Shown piece by piece: positions 37,817 to 47,631 of a DNA stretch of 64,000 nt. Under the pieces are notes generated by a model. It searched no databases. It was not told the origin of the DNA and saw nothing but the letters and a program-made list of their open reading frames with translations. Origin of the DNA: Fasciolopsis buskii (lineage: Eukaryota; Platyhelminthes; Trematoda; Plagiorchiida; Fasciolidae). The position numbers were made by a program, and so were the translations under genes. The stretch is taken from contig LUCM01009415.1 of the NCBI GenBank assembly GCA_008360955.1, forward strand, positions 1-64,000. The letters are read 5' to 3'. The first letter of the stretch is position 1, and each line of letters starts with the position of its first letter.

Positions 37817-39284
37817 GTGAGTTTGAGGTGAAAAACCCATCAGGATGACCAGAATCCTAATGTCCTAGGTTGAGTAAATTGCTTATTATTGTTCCGCGTG
37901 TCCGCTCTTCAGTCAGTCAATCCTAGATCTAGATCCGCATCCTCCTGTCCCACTAGTTCAAGAACAAGTAGTACGGGCACCAAAATCTTGTCTTAATAAG
38001 TGAAAACATCATAAATCTATGGATTAATTTCCCTGCTTATATGCGACTGTGTGACTGCCATTACTTCATCGGTTCACTCTGTCACCCTCTGAGTTGCCCC
38101 TGCCGTTTGATGCACCTCAAGTGATTTAGTTCACGTCGTTTTGGTGTCCAATCTGGGCCGCTTACCTTGATGGAATAGCAACTATAGATAACCAATGAGA
38201 CAACTCCAACAGACCCAAGGGCGATGCTGATTAATTGTCATACACTCACAACCTACGAATGTAACAAGGCACTTTATCCTTTGATGGAAGGTCGAGACGT
38301 TAGAGTTACGAGGACAAAGCCGTGGAATGAGTTTTGCTTAGGATTGTGTATCCATTCATATGCATATGCGTATTGTGTGGATAAGACCATAAATATCAAA
38401 TCCGGTCTGACACAGTAAATCACAATTACATGCTTATCGTTCGGTTTGCGTGACAGCTAATGTGGGATTTACCACACATGAAAACCTCCCAGTGTAAATG
38501 CATAAATATTTACGACGGGACTGCTGCAGTGGTGGCTGTTTTCGAACTATAACACCCAAACCAACTCACTCACCATCATCACGCCAGTTGTCAAATCGAA
38601 CATTCCGATATATTTTTATGTCCAACGCTTTTGCAGCACGATAAGCAAATGAGATCCGTTTGTCGCTACTGGAATGTTTAGTTGAGAGAAAAGGTGACGA
38701 GAGGGACAATTAAAAAAATGAGGGTAAATGATGAATACACTGAATCCCCTCTTGAACAAGTTTACGCAACAACTCTGGGCAATAGTAATGATAATAATAA
38801 CAATAAAAACAATGACAACAGAGTTAATAATATGCCTGATTTACTTTCCGTATTTCCTACATAACACCTACAGATAAGCTCATCAGACCATTTAGAAACT
38901 CTGAACTTTCACTGATTTGCTTTTGTCTCAATTTCTGCCGTACAGAATGCAATAGTAAGTTTATAATCAACGTATTATGGAGAAAAGGCGAACACTTCGA
39001 ATTTAAAAAGCGCCCCTGACCAGTTAGTCGCCTAGAGATTATAACTGCATTTCGGAGTACCACTTGAACTTCAACCTTATAATCTGGTTGAGATAATTAC
39101 AACCAATTCGTTGTTTAACTTTTTCACATCTAATCGTCGCAAAACAAACTGATCACTTTTGCTTGTCTTGAAACAAAACCATAACAACTCCAGAGCAGTA
39201 TATATCAAGGAATTCAATCCGTAGACGTGTAGCGTAAGCCCCAGTGATCTTAACCTAGGTAGTAGCAGTAGACAATACTTTCCT
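37817..39284. other. No gene recognised
   Basis: Intron-like sequence with a degenerate AAT/AAC-rich stretch near 38,786-38,830. No bounded exon or RNA gene. Confidence 0.5.
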
Positions 39285-39345
39285 GTTGTAATTCATCATG
39301 TGATATCAACGCTCAACTCACAATTAAGAAAACCATGGGATCGAT
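39285..39345 (-). mobile_element. SM-alpha-like SINE, 3' tail fragment
   Basis: Read on the minus strand, this piece matches the tail of the other copies: a GAGTTGAGCGTTGATATCAC stretch, then a GATGAATTAC equivalent of the shared GGTGAATTATT. It lies about 70 bases before the head of the next copy and in opposite orientation. Confidence 0.45.
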
Positions 39346-39414
39346 TGTTGTGAACCCACGGCCCGTGACCGATAGGTGCAATATCTTATGGTTAATTTCA
39401 CTAAACCGTTGTGA

Positions 39415-39625
39415 GCTTGCCCGGTAGCGTAATGGCTAAGGCGTTTTGACTCAGATTCATTCGTCGCGGGTTCTCGTCCCAGTTCGGGTGCGGTGGATAT
39501 GCACTACTGAGGATTCCTAACAAGGATGAAACAGCTATACAGTGCTTCCATGGTTTCTTGATGGCTACCTGAGCGTTGATACCACACGGTAAGTTATTCC
39601 ATGAATTTCAACCTACACAGGTGCA
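39415..39625 (+). mobile_element. SM-alpha-like SINE, near full-length copy
   Basis: Begins with a tRNA-like head: a perfect Pol III A box (TAGCGTAATGG, 39,426-39,436) and a B-box-like GGTTCTCGTCC about 40 bases on. A hammerhead core follows at 39,501-39,545, then the conserved body CAGTGCTTCCATGGTTTC and a tail with GTTGATACCACACGGTAA. This order (tRNA-like promoter, hammerhead, short body) is that of the schistosome SM-alpha retroposon, whose transcripts are made by Pol III and self-cleave. It is non-coding. Confidence 0.65.
39501..39545 (+). ncRNA. Hammerhead ribozyme core in SINE
   Basis: Conserved box 1 is CUGAGGA at 39,507-39,513, matching CUGANGA. Stem II is UUCCU-AAC-AAGGAU with a U-U mismatch at its base. 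Box 2 is GAAAC at 39,528-39,532. Stem I can form from GCACU (39,501-39,505) and AGUGC (39,541-39,545), with an A-C mismatch next to the core. The cleavage triplet would be AUA at 39,537-39,539, allowed by the NUH rule. This is a type I layout as in schistosomes. Weak stems make activity doubtful. Confidence 0.5.
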
Positions 39626-39929
39626 CTGCCTGTCCCATGAGCTGAAGTGTGCGACCTAGTGCCCCACGCATCAGCATAGCTAGCGCAATCTTCTCACTCG
39701 AGCAATGCAACCACGGCCAAGCCTCCGAGACGCGCAGCAAGATCAGTCATACTGCTGCGATGTACTGGGTCCTTGATCGACAGGTGGATGTAACCCGGAC
39801 ACCACAAGTGTCGAAAAATGGTAAGCGCCAACCAACCCTCTTTTGCGTGGCGATAACTTCACTTGGCGTACAATCCACCTTGTGAGAAATAACTGCTCAG
39901 ATAGCGAAAATTGTCTACTTCGACCAGCT

Positions 39930-40020
39930 AGCTATCGCAGTTGGGCGATGATATCACATGGTGAATTGTTTCATGAAAACTTTCAATCTCCTACTACTAA
40001 CATTTACCAAATCCTTGTAA
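39930..40020 (+). mobile_element. SM-alpha-like SINE, 3' tail fragment
   Basis: The run GATATCACATGGTGAATTG, then TTCATGAAAACTTTCAATCT and CCTACTACTAACA, matches the tail of the copy at 40,581 almost base for base. It lacks the tRNA-like head and hammerhead. It could be the displaced tail of the 39,415 copy or a separate truncated insertion. Confidence 0.5.
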
Positions 40021-40345
40021 ATTTCCAATACAAAAATGATGTCCCTTGAATTTCTTTGTTTTAGTCACATTCTCTACTCGCTTAAAATGTATTAACATGT
40101 CTTTAGTTTGATTGAAACTCGAGTAGTCAGTAAATTGATGGATTCAGTTATATGATGCTGACCCTTTCATGTCATATATCGGGGTAGCGACCTTTGGTTC
40201 TGGGTACAAAAAAGTGACTGGCAAACAGCGACTGATCTTTTATTTGGTGCAGGACATGATTCTGGCCGCATTTAACAGTCCTTGCTGGCCATATGATTCA
40301 CTGCGAACTCCAAAGTCCCTGAAGTTCTCCGTGTAGTGTCACGCT

Positions 40346-40474
40346 TTAGATGTAAACGGTATATGCATCTGCAAGAAGACTTTTATCCTCATCAGTTATG
40401 ATTATTTTCATCCTCTGCGTCAAGCACGAGCAAACATTTCTGCCCGTCGATGAGTAGCTGAAAGTGACATCTTC
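40346..40474 (-). CDS. Candidate terminal exon, function unknown
   Basis: On the minus strand an excellent acceptor (TTTTTCTTTTCATTTACAG) precedes 129 bases. In phase 0 the frame is open for 42 codons to TAA at 40,346-40,348, with DEDKSLLADAYTVYI at its end. In a second frame, entered with two bases, the peptide CHFQLLIDGQKCLLVLDAED is also open for 26 codons and stays open upstream through the acceptor. The acceptor is strong; the frame is uncertain. Confidence 0.3.
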   Translation of the reverse strand, partial: EDVTFSYSSTGRNVCSCLTQRMKIIITDEDKSLLADAYTVYI

Positions 40475-40580
40475 CTGTAAATGAAAAGAAAAATCTATCA
40501 GGATAGGATTCGTTTTGAAGTTTTGTTGCATTCACTTCATCCCACATCTCTGCTGCGGTATCTAATTCGCTCAAGCTATA

Positions 40581-40700
40581 GCGATTCCTAACAAGGATGA
40601 AAAATCTGTACAGTGCTTCCATGGTTTCTTGGTGGCCAGTTGAGTGACGACATCACTTGGTGAATTATTTAATGAAAACATTCTATCTCCTCCTACTAAC
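40581..40700 (+). mobile_element. SM-alpha-like SINE, 5'-truncated copy
   Basis: Starts inside the hammerhead stem II (GATTCCTAACAAGGATGAAA), so the tRNA head and CUGANGA box are missing. It continues with the shared body GTACAGTGCTTCCATGG and a tail of GACATCACTTGGTGAATTAT. Its cleavage triplet would be GUA. Confidence 0.55.
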
Positions 40701-41006
40701 ACATACCAACTTGAGACTTATTCAACGTTTCGCTTCCCGTGGGCAACTTTTCGGTTCGTGAATAATAAACCAATTTCTGCTTGTCTAACTCAATTCAGGA
40801 ACAAATGACGACGTTAGCGAAATCCTCTTCTCTCCATTTGCGTTATACAAAAGAAAACTACTGAATTTCACACTGATTTTTGATTAAAACATTTTCAGGG
40901 TACACTGTGTGCTCAAAATGTTGTCCAGAATTCTGTCCACAGGGGACTATTCGTCCCAGACACGATTCTTTTACTTTAATAAAAGTACATTTTGGTGTGG
41001 TGGCAT
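40701..41006. other. No secure gene
   Basis: A plus-strand acceptor (AAAACATTTTCAG) at 40,898 opens a Cys-rich frame of 58 codons to 41,077. It overlaps the opposite-strand candidate at 41,007-41,331, and one of them at most is likely to be real. Confidence 0.3.
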
Positions 41007-41331
41007 TCATTCACCACGGTTGTTTAAGCCGTCAAATGCACGAGATATTCCCTCGAACTTCTCGAACAAGTCACTGACAGTCGATTTTGCCACCCTTCGG
41101 ACATCAGCGAACCGGGCTTCAAACCGCATTTCTACATAGTTCCGCCCACTTTCCAAGTGTAAATAGGTCAGCTCAATTCGATTCCCCCTGCAAGTTATGC
41201 TTATTTTTGTTGTTAAAGCCCCAAAGGGACAAGAGGTCCGTTTTGGCATCCTCCGACAAGCCGTCAATTGGTGGATGCTCTAGTAAGGTAGGCGCAACAT
41301 TTTGTATGCTGGGTAAAATAGAAAAGGTACC
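41007..41331 (-). CDS. Candidate exon with a frame break, function unknown
   Basis: A strong minus-strand acceptor (TCGATTTTTTGGTTGTTCAG) opens a phase-0 frame of about 54 codons that includes HPPIDGLSEDAKTDLLSLWG. It stops near 41,170. The reading then continues smoothly in a second frame to a stop at 41,007-41,009, with STVSDLFEKFEGISRAFDG. Both halves look like protein. A one- or two-base indel, or a decayed gene, would explain the break. No clear GT-AG intron reconciles the frames. Confidence 0.22.
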
Positions 41332-43575
41332 CTGAACAACCAAAAAATCGAATAAACATCAAGTTCCCCGACAATGCTATGCATCTTAGTATTTTTGGCT
41401 GAAATAAATAACGAGTTATTCAGTGGTAATAATTTAAAACGAGAAGTTATAAATATTGGTCTTCACAAAAGTCCAGCTATTCCCCTGAGTACAAGATTCC
41501 ACATGCACCTCAGAAAAACTAAGACAATTTATTTTATATCCTTTAAGATATCATTAATGTCCTTAACCCTGCTAGAATCCGACCATCTAGTCACATTTCG
41601 GTTTGGTAATTTGTTCTTATGCTTTAGGCAGTCCTCGGCGTAATTTGGCTGTGCAATGACCGCCAAGTATGTGAGCACTACAGAGTAACTTTGGAAAATC
41701 TCCCTAAATCAAGTCGCATTTTTCTTGTTTACCAATATCATTATATATCTTTATTTTACAGCTTGTGATGCTTGATTATCCCACTTCAACTTGATCAAAA
41801 CACGATGCTTGCACAAGCTTCGCAGTGGAATAAATTACACCGATCTCCGGGATATCTAGTTGAGCAATTAATTCCCAATCCCCAATTCCATGGAGCTTTT
41901 CTGACCTGTGTCGGCCGACCGAAATCTTCAGCCCTCGACGGTGCTGACTTCCTTTTCCGTCCCAGCAAGACCACTGCTGCTTTATATTCACTGAATGGGG
42001 CGGTTTTTCATCCTGATGCAGAGAGTCACCAAGCTACTCGCGTAACTGGCCTACACGTGTAAACCAGCCATCCGGCTCAACTAACCTCGTGCGCTTGCAC
42101 GACAATCCCACAGCATAGGTTAACGCATCGACAAACCCGACCACTCAGGTGCACTGAGGCTTGCTTACGCGCTAGTTTCCCTAGTGGGTGCGTGTTTCTT
42201 TCGTGTACGACATGCCCAAAATCCGTGTGATTTCACTCTCGGGACGACCAACTCCGAATGTGAGCTGTTTCAAGTCGAACCTCACTAGCTATTCACATTT
42301 TCCCTTTGGTTCATTGTCCCTGCTGTATTCAGTTAGAAAAACCTCTCTCAGTTGGCACTAAATGTGTTGCAAAAATCAGACCTTGCATCTGAGCTAACAC
42401 AAAGGACTGATCTCATCCTTGATCTCAAGCTCATAGCCGATCAAAGCCCTTTACCTGCATTCCGTCCCCTTGGTCCCGTCTATATCGGTATGACTAATCT
42501 GATTTTAGGACGTCTGATTACCTAAATGCCACCCCCCCCACGCATATGAAAATAACGCTTCCAGGTCAGGTTTCCCACAGAGACGGTTTTTGAGGTGACC
42601 AGGTCAGTGATATCACTCAACTTCCCATCTTTCGCCAAGCAAACGCCAACCGTCAGCTTAAAGTGATTCACAAGGCAATTGGACGTCAACCCAGCGGGGA
42701 AAGTCACGGGATCACCGTTAAGTGTGCTTCTTCAGGTATGCCACCTGAGATCTCGATGGCATTAGCGATTCGCTTTTTTCTCCATCCGTTCACTTCCTTT
42801 GTACCATGCACCCAATGAATCAAGCAATGCGAGGCGGGCAAGCACCGTTTGGGGTGGCGGCCACCCAGCTTAGGGGGACGATAGCTAACCACTGAAGTGA
42901 GGTGACTTGCCCCAACATCTAGGGCGAACCCAGGTAACTCACTGTTACTGGAGCATCTTTGACCATTCTCCGGATTGATCGCACCGGCGACCAAGTACAT
43001 TTACCGCTGGGGTTTTCTCGCCACTCACTACAATTGGGTAGCCGCGCGTAGAACGATTCCGCCACTAAACTGCCACTACCAGACTTTGTATTACGCCACA
43101 CTTCCCTGATTTCCACTCCGATGCACGAGCTCACTTAACAGAACAAACGCGTCGATCTCGTTGCTCTCTGCAATGAAAATAAGGGGACGTGCAAGCAACA
43201 CCACGTGAGTGCAATGGTCGTCAACTAGTCATCCACCTGCTGCTTTGTCTCCCATTCATCGTCTGTAGAGAAATTTCAGCATCATTGCACGGTCGCTGAT
43301 CTGAACCCAGTGACGAACAGGGAACGACACAACAGCTACGGCAATGAAATAATCAGGATGGTGAAAACACATCCGGCAGATCACCCCGGGGTGTGTGTCT
43401 GTCAACAGGTCGTCGAGACAGACCAATTCCTATCTTTACAAACCAAGTTTCAATTTTCACCATCGTATCCAGACCACATGATTGTCTTTCTAAAGCTATT
43501 TACAGACAAAGCTTTCTTTCAACTTAGTTGATTGGTCTACAAGTCACACGTTTAGTCCTTTGTAAATCTCTGACG
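41332..43575. other. GC-richer block with broken minus-strand frames
   Basis: Three consecutive minus-strand open runs at 42,919-43,134, 42,704-43,000 and 42,522-42,707 overlap in different frames, as in a protein-coding sequence that has gained frameshifts. Together they span about 600 bases. No reverse transcriptase, integrase, protease or transposase motif is recognised, so it is not assigned. A decayed mobile element is the likeliest explanation. Confidence 0.3.
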
Positions 43576-43642
43576 ATGTCTCGACCGCCGAACTCTACAG
43601 CAGCCAAGAGCCATAATGCGCGCGGGAACAGTGGATACATTT
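43576..43642 (+). CDS. Candidate first coding exon, function unknown
   Basis: An ATG at 43,576 opens 22 codons and leaves one base over at a canonical GTAAGT donor (43,643). The peptide begins MSRPPNSTAAKSHNARGNSG, polar and typical of disordered N termini. Short first exons are common in trematode genes. No partner exon could be proved. Confidence 0.2.
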
Positions 43643-45775
43643 GTAAGTAGGTCTCATTCGCTCCACGGTAGCATCACGGGTAAACAGTGTTTCTGACTAA
43701 ACACGTGCTAAAGTTTCACAAGTTTCATTTTTTAAGATTCTGCAAGAACCTGCCCCCTTGATTCCAGGAACTGGACCCAACGGAATTTCTGCAGTCTTGG
43801 TATCAGTTCGTTGCTGAAGCGCACCAAGTCAGTAACTTTCTGGATTAGCAACTAACGGGATGATAGTGCATTACTGTTGATCCTTCGAAGAAGGGGGACC
43901 ACTCCTGCACACCATTATCTCTAGGTTGTGGTCGTGGCAACAGTTTGGTTGTTTTTTTATCTGCCACTGTAACGCTCGTTCCAGCACCTTCCAGAGTTTT
44001 TGCTTTCGATTCCCTCACATCCCTTGGCTGTGGTTTGCTTCCTCGTGCTGGGCCTTAGGATTCATCTGAACGTGTCAAAGCCCTTTTGGTTCATTATCGA
44101 CGGGTTTGAGTCCTGTCCTCTGGGAATCATTCCCAGGCTTGGCATTTTAAATATTTCTTCCTTCTTGGCACATAACAATCCACCGGCTATACTATCAATC
44201 ATTGGACGAATCCTGATCACTTCAATCCTAACAGCCAACTACCAAGTTATTCCTTACCGACGTCATTCTGCATCCAGAACACGTGTAAAGATGCTCGTTT
44301 GCGTGCTTACCAATGTGCGCAGACGCGGATTCATGCAACGACCACGACCAAAGAAAACCACACTTGGGAGTACCAACATCAGGGAACTCAATCATAAGCG
44401 TGTACACATGCGACAGAGTATTCATTTCCCACTAGCCTATATTTCGTTGCATTTACTCCTCTTAGGGGAACGGACAAGAGACGCAGTACTTCCAGATAAC
44501 CAGACTGCACCAGTCCCACGGGACAAAGTACTTTGAGTTTCATCAACCATAGTATGTATCAGCAAACTGGGGTTAGTTGAAAGCCTTGACCTAGTGGATT
44601 GACGATGAAATCAATGTGGTATGCACCGCAATATTGTTTTGCAGAACAAACACTGGGAACGCACTGTGAAATTTGCCGGAGCGAATCCAGGAGAACCCAG
44701 ATAGACTATCAGCATCAGGATACATTCCCTACAACTGTTTGAATCCGTCTGATCAGATGGCACATAAATGAACAAATTAGATCCAGAAATTACACCACTT
44801 GGGCTATTGCCATTCAAGTTGACATGTTCAGGTTGTACGTTTTCCGTTGCAAGCCCTGAATCAGGCATATCGTCAACAAGTCAGAAACCTGTTCGTTTCT
44901 CAGTCGAAAACAAATCGCAAGTGACTGATCGATCAGTTCGCTGTGTAATTCGGCACACTGTTTATGACTGATTCTCTTTAGCCGCTTTTACTCTCCGCTT
45001 ATTAGTAGATGAGGTCAGTTTTTTCTGGCCGACATTATGTTAACCATTAACATGAGTGGTAGATGTGAAATTTGTTCACACAGACCAACACTGGGTGAAA
45101 ATCTTGTTAGTAACGTTAACGCAATGTTTGAGTCATTTCAATAATTCCAAATGATGTACCGCCCAAAATAAGATAATGGCTGATAAACATCCAAATAAGA
45201 TTAAAGCTGAATAACCCACTTCGGATCAGAGTCGGACGATATGGGACGGTGGCGATCTACATCGGGCACTGAAATCCTGGCGATCCTCAACTGTTCTGGG
45301 TCGAGCAGAAATACGCCGCGGAACAAACATTCGTACACGATACCTTAAAGAGACATTGTCGAAGACGATGAGAAGAACGGGTGAAAGCATTATCATGTGT
45401 GGTATTTCCGCAGCGCTGCGCTGATATTGAATAATGTGATGAATACAAACGGCCACATGTTATAACGGGAATTGAAGGAATCCACCATAAATGTACTGCT
45501 GGTCCTCCAAATTTAATAAGCTTTCGGTAGAGATGAAACACATGCAATGCTGAAAAATGCTAACTGATTATCTGCTTTGGCTTATATGAAATGGTACGTA
45601 TTAAAAGTCGTAATGGAGTATGTCATTCACCTACCGCTTTGCGATATTGCGAAAGGGAACGCTGCTGGTGACTGAGAGTCCAACCAAAAGTAGTACGCAT
45701 TTGAGCAAATTAAATAAGTCCAACGCATTGTTACAATTTCTAAATTCTGTTATTTATCATATAGCCTACTTAATT
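43643..45775. other. Long open frame but no recognised gene
   Basis: A plus-strand frame is open for about 188 codons, ending at 44,534-44,536. It has no good acceptor or ATG near its start and a hydrophobic, then Arg-rich composition. It is the longest open run in the window, only slightly longer than chance would allow. It may be part of the same decayed block as 42.5-43.1 kb. The rest shows nothing. Confidence 0.3.
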
Positions 45776-45904
45776 CAGTCCAATTCACTTCAATTCACGT
45801 CACTCCAGTTTCATTCCCTAATCCAATTTCCATTCCAGTTGCATTTGCAGCTGCAGTTGCAGTTCCAGTTCCAGTTCAGTTCATTTCCGTTCAGTTCCTT
45901 CTAA
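45776..45904 (-). repeat. CAGTTC-type imperfect tandem repeat (LINE tail)
   Basis: Imperfect five- and six-base units (CAGTTC, CAGTTG, CAATTC) fill this stretch, tightest at 45,835-45,880. It adjoins the 3' end of the RTE-type LINE fragment at 45,888-46,045. RTE-clade elements usually end in short tandem repeats, so this is probably the tail of that insertion, expanded after integration. Confidence 0.6.
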
Positions 45905-46045
45905 ACAAACCTTAACTTTGCACCAACGTGCTCTGGTTTTGGTTGCTCTACATCACAACATCATCCACTCAAACAAAACAAAAAGGGGACTAATGAAAGA
46001 TCAAATTCAAAATAGCAAGTTGAAGAACTATACAGAATAAGAAAG
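45888..46045 (-). mobile_element. RTE-type LINE, 3'-end-only copy
   Basis: On the minus strand this matches the last 160 bases of the longer LINE at 47,632-50,965. Shared blocks, as read on the plus strand, include CAACGTGCTCTGGTT and GAAGAACTATACAGAA. The reading frames are not included, so it is a severely 5'-truncated insertion made by target-primed reverse transcription. Confidence 0.75.
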
Positions 46046-46126
46046 GCGGTGATCTGATGGAGATAGCAGCTTGTAAATCATTGACTGATCTGCGATTTGA
46101 CTGTATTTGTTTAGAGCCGATAGACA

Positions 46127-46334
46127 ATGGATAACCCAAAACTGCTTATTTTGTTCCACAGCGATTCTTTTCCTCAGACCAGTACAACTGAGGGTCTAGA
46201 GAAAACATATGTAAGCAATTTAGAATCGCGCAAGGTATTCTCAAAGAGGTATGCCGACACTAATTATTCATTAGGTGATGCGTACGATAGAAGAATGGAA
46301 GCATTGTTCAGAGAAGGACATTCAGGAAAAAGAA
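46127..46334 (+). CDS. Candidate first coding exon, function unknown
   Basis: An ATG at 46,127, with an in-frame stop just upstream, opens 69 codons plus one base, ending at a GTGAGC donor (46,335). The peptide is balanced and hydrophilic, beginning MDNPKLLILFHSDSF and containing ADTNYSLGDAYDRRMEALF. The frame is protein-like over its whole length. An earlier GTAAGC at 46,211 would also end the exon in phase 0. It starts about 80 bases beyond the LINE fragment. No domain recognised. Confidence 0.35.
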
Positions 46335-47149
46335 GTGAGCACCAATCCTAGTTTGTCGTTACTAACTACGTCCTGGTTCCAGACAAACGTAGTGATCTCA
46401 GCACTGTGGGCAGTGTGATTTATCCTTAACCGATGTGTAATTTCATACTTCAAAGTCACTTCCCCAGATGGCTTTAGAAGATACAACCTAATGAACAAGG
46501 TGTCGCCGACTCAAGACTTGCAGTAAATTAACCGAAATCCAGTTGAACTCTCCAAGATTTAAAGTCATCCTATGGAACATAAGATAAGACGACAAAGTTT
46601 TACTAGATGATTAGATAAATCTGGAAAAGTAATAGACTAGTGGTAAATTCCTATATTTGAAACCCAATTTTGCCACTATATAAGTGTTTTCTTAGGGAAG
46701 CAACAGTGCGATGTGCTAAAGGTAAATTGAAGGAGTACAACTGATGAACCAAATAACAAAATAATGATTGTTTTACTAGAGAAGCACGCGGTTTTCTTAA
46801 AGGTAAAGTATTGTAGCTGCCAGCAGGAGCATCAAGACTGCAATTTATTACCTGGGCCTGGATCCGGCTGTAACAATGTATACCAGCCCCATTCTTGTTA
46901 GGAATTATCATGCATCATATCCCTGAAATTGAGTTTCACACTACTAACACTAATAAGGCAAGTCTAGGCCTTAGATTACGTACAAACATTCCGTAGTACG
47001 CAAGCTGCCTCCAGTAAGGTCATTCGACATCTGTCGCTGTGATCAGCCGTCTGTGACCCTGCGCGATCAGTAACGAATGGGTGATGCGTTGCTTAGTGTT
47101 ATTCACAATAATCCAAAATAACCTACGCTTATGACGCTCAACCCGAAAT
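46335..47149. other. No gene recognised
   Basis: Intron-like sequence with a minus-strand open frame at 46,651-46,911 that lacks bounds. Confidence 0.5.
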
Positions 47150-47285
47150 CGGTCGTCCTGAGTTCATTTACCTGTTGGGACGTGATGAATTCTTAAAGGT
47201 GCCTAAAAGCTATGCACCACTCCTGGTTTTCAGGGGATTGTTGACACCACCTAGTGAATTGTCTTTCGAACTAATCTAAACCACC
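47150..47285 (+). mobile_element. Diverged SM-alpha-like SINE remnant
   Basis: The order CACTCCTGGTTTTC, then GTTGACACCACCTAGTGAATT, parallels the body and tail of the other copies (CAGTGCTTCCATGGTTTC and GACATCACTTGGTGAATT). Hammerhead boxes are not recognisable. An old copy is likely, but similarity is weak. Confidence 0.3.
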
Positions 47286-47631
47286 GTTTAGATCAGATAA
47301 TCTTTTATTCTTGGCTCATAACTTACTGAATTCAAATTCATTGGTCACCTTCAAATTCTCAATGCTTTATTAAACCTAGATCGAATTATTTCATTTGGAA
47401 ATCACATCAAGAGACACCCAACCATCGCAATTTTACTTTCCTAATAGAGAATGATGTATACATGGACCGCACTCAATTGTCTTAGTTCAGTGCAGTTCAC
47501 GCGACAATGTACGGTGCATCTGGGTATGCTGCATCAGGCGCAAGTGCAATCAGGCATGTCCAAGTGAATTATTTCCCAAGAAACAGTGTGGAACTTTCAG
47601 ATCGCAATTTATTCAATGGTGAGGGGGGTTC

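Noticed and set aside
38786..38830. AAT/AAC-rich stretch
   Set aside because: Too interrupted to call a microsatellite, and no mobile-element body adjoins it.
44000..44536. Longest open frame in the window (about 188 codons including its upstream part)
   Set aside because: No ATG or acceptor at its start, no donor, no motif. It is only slightly longer than chance expectation and may belong to a decayed element.
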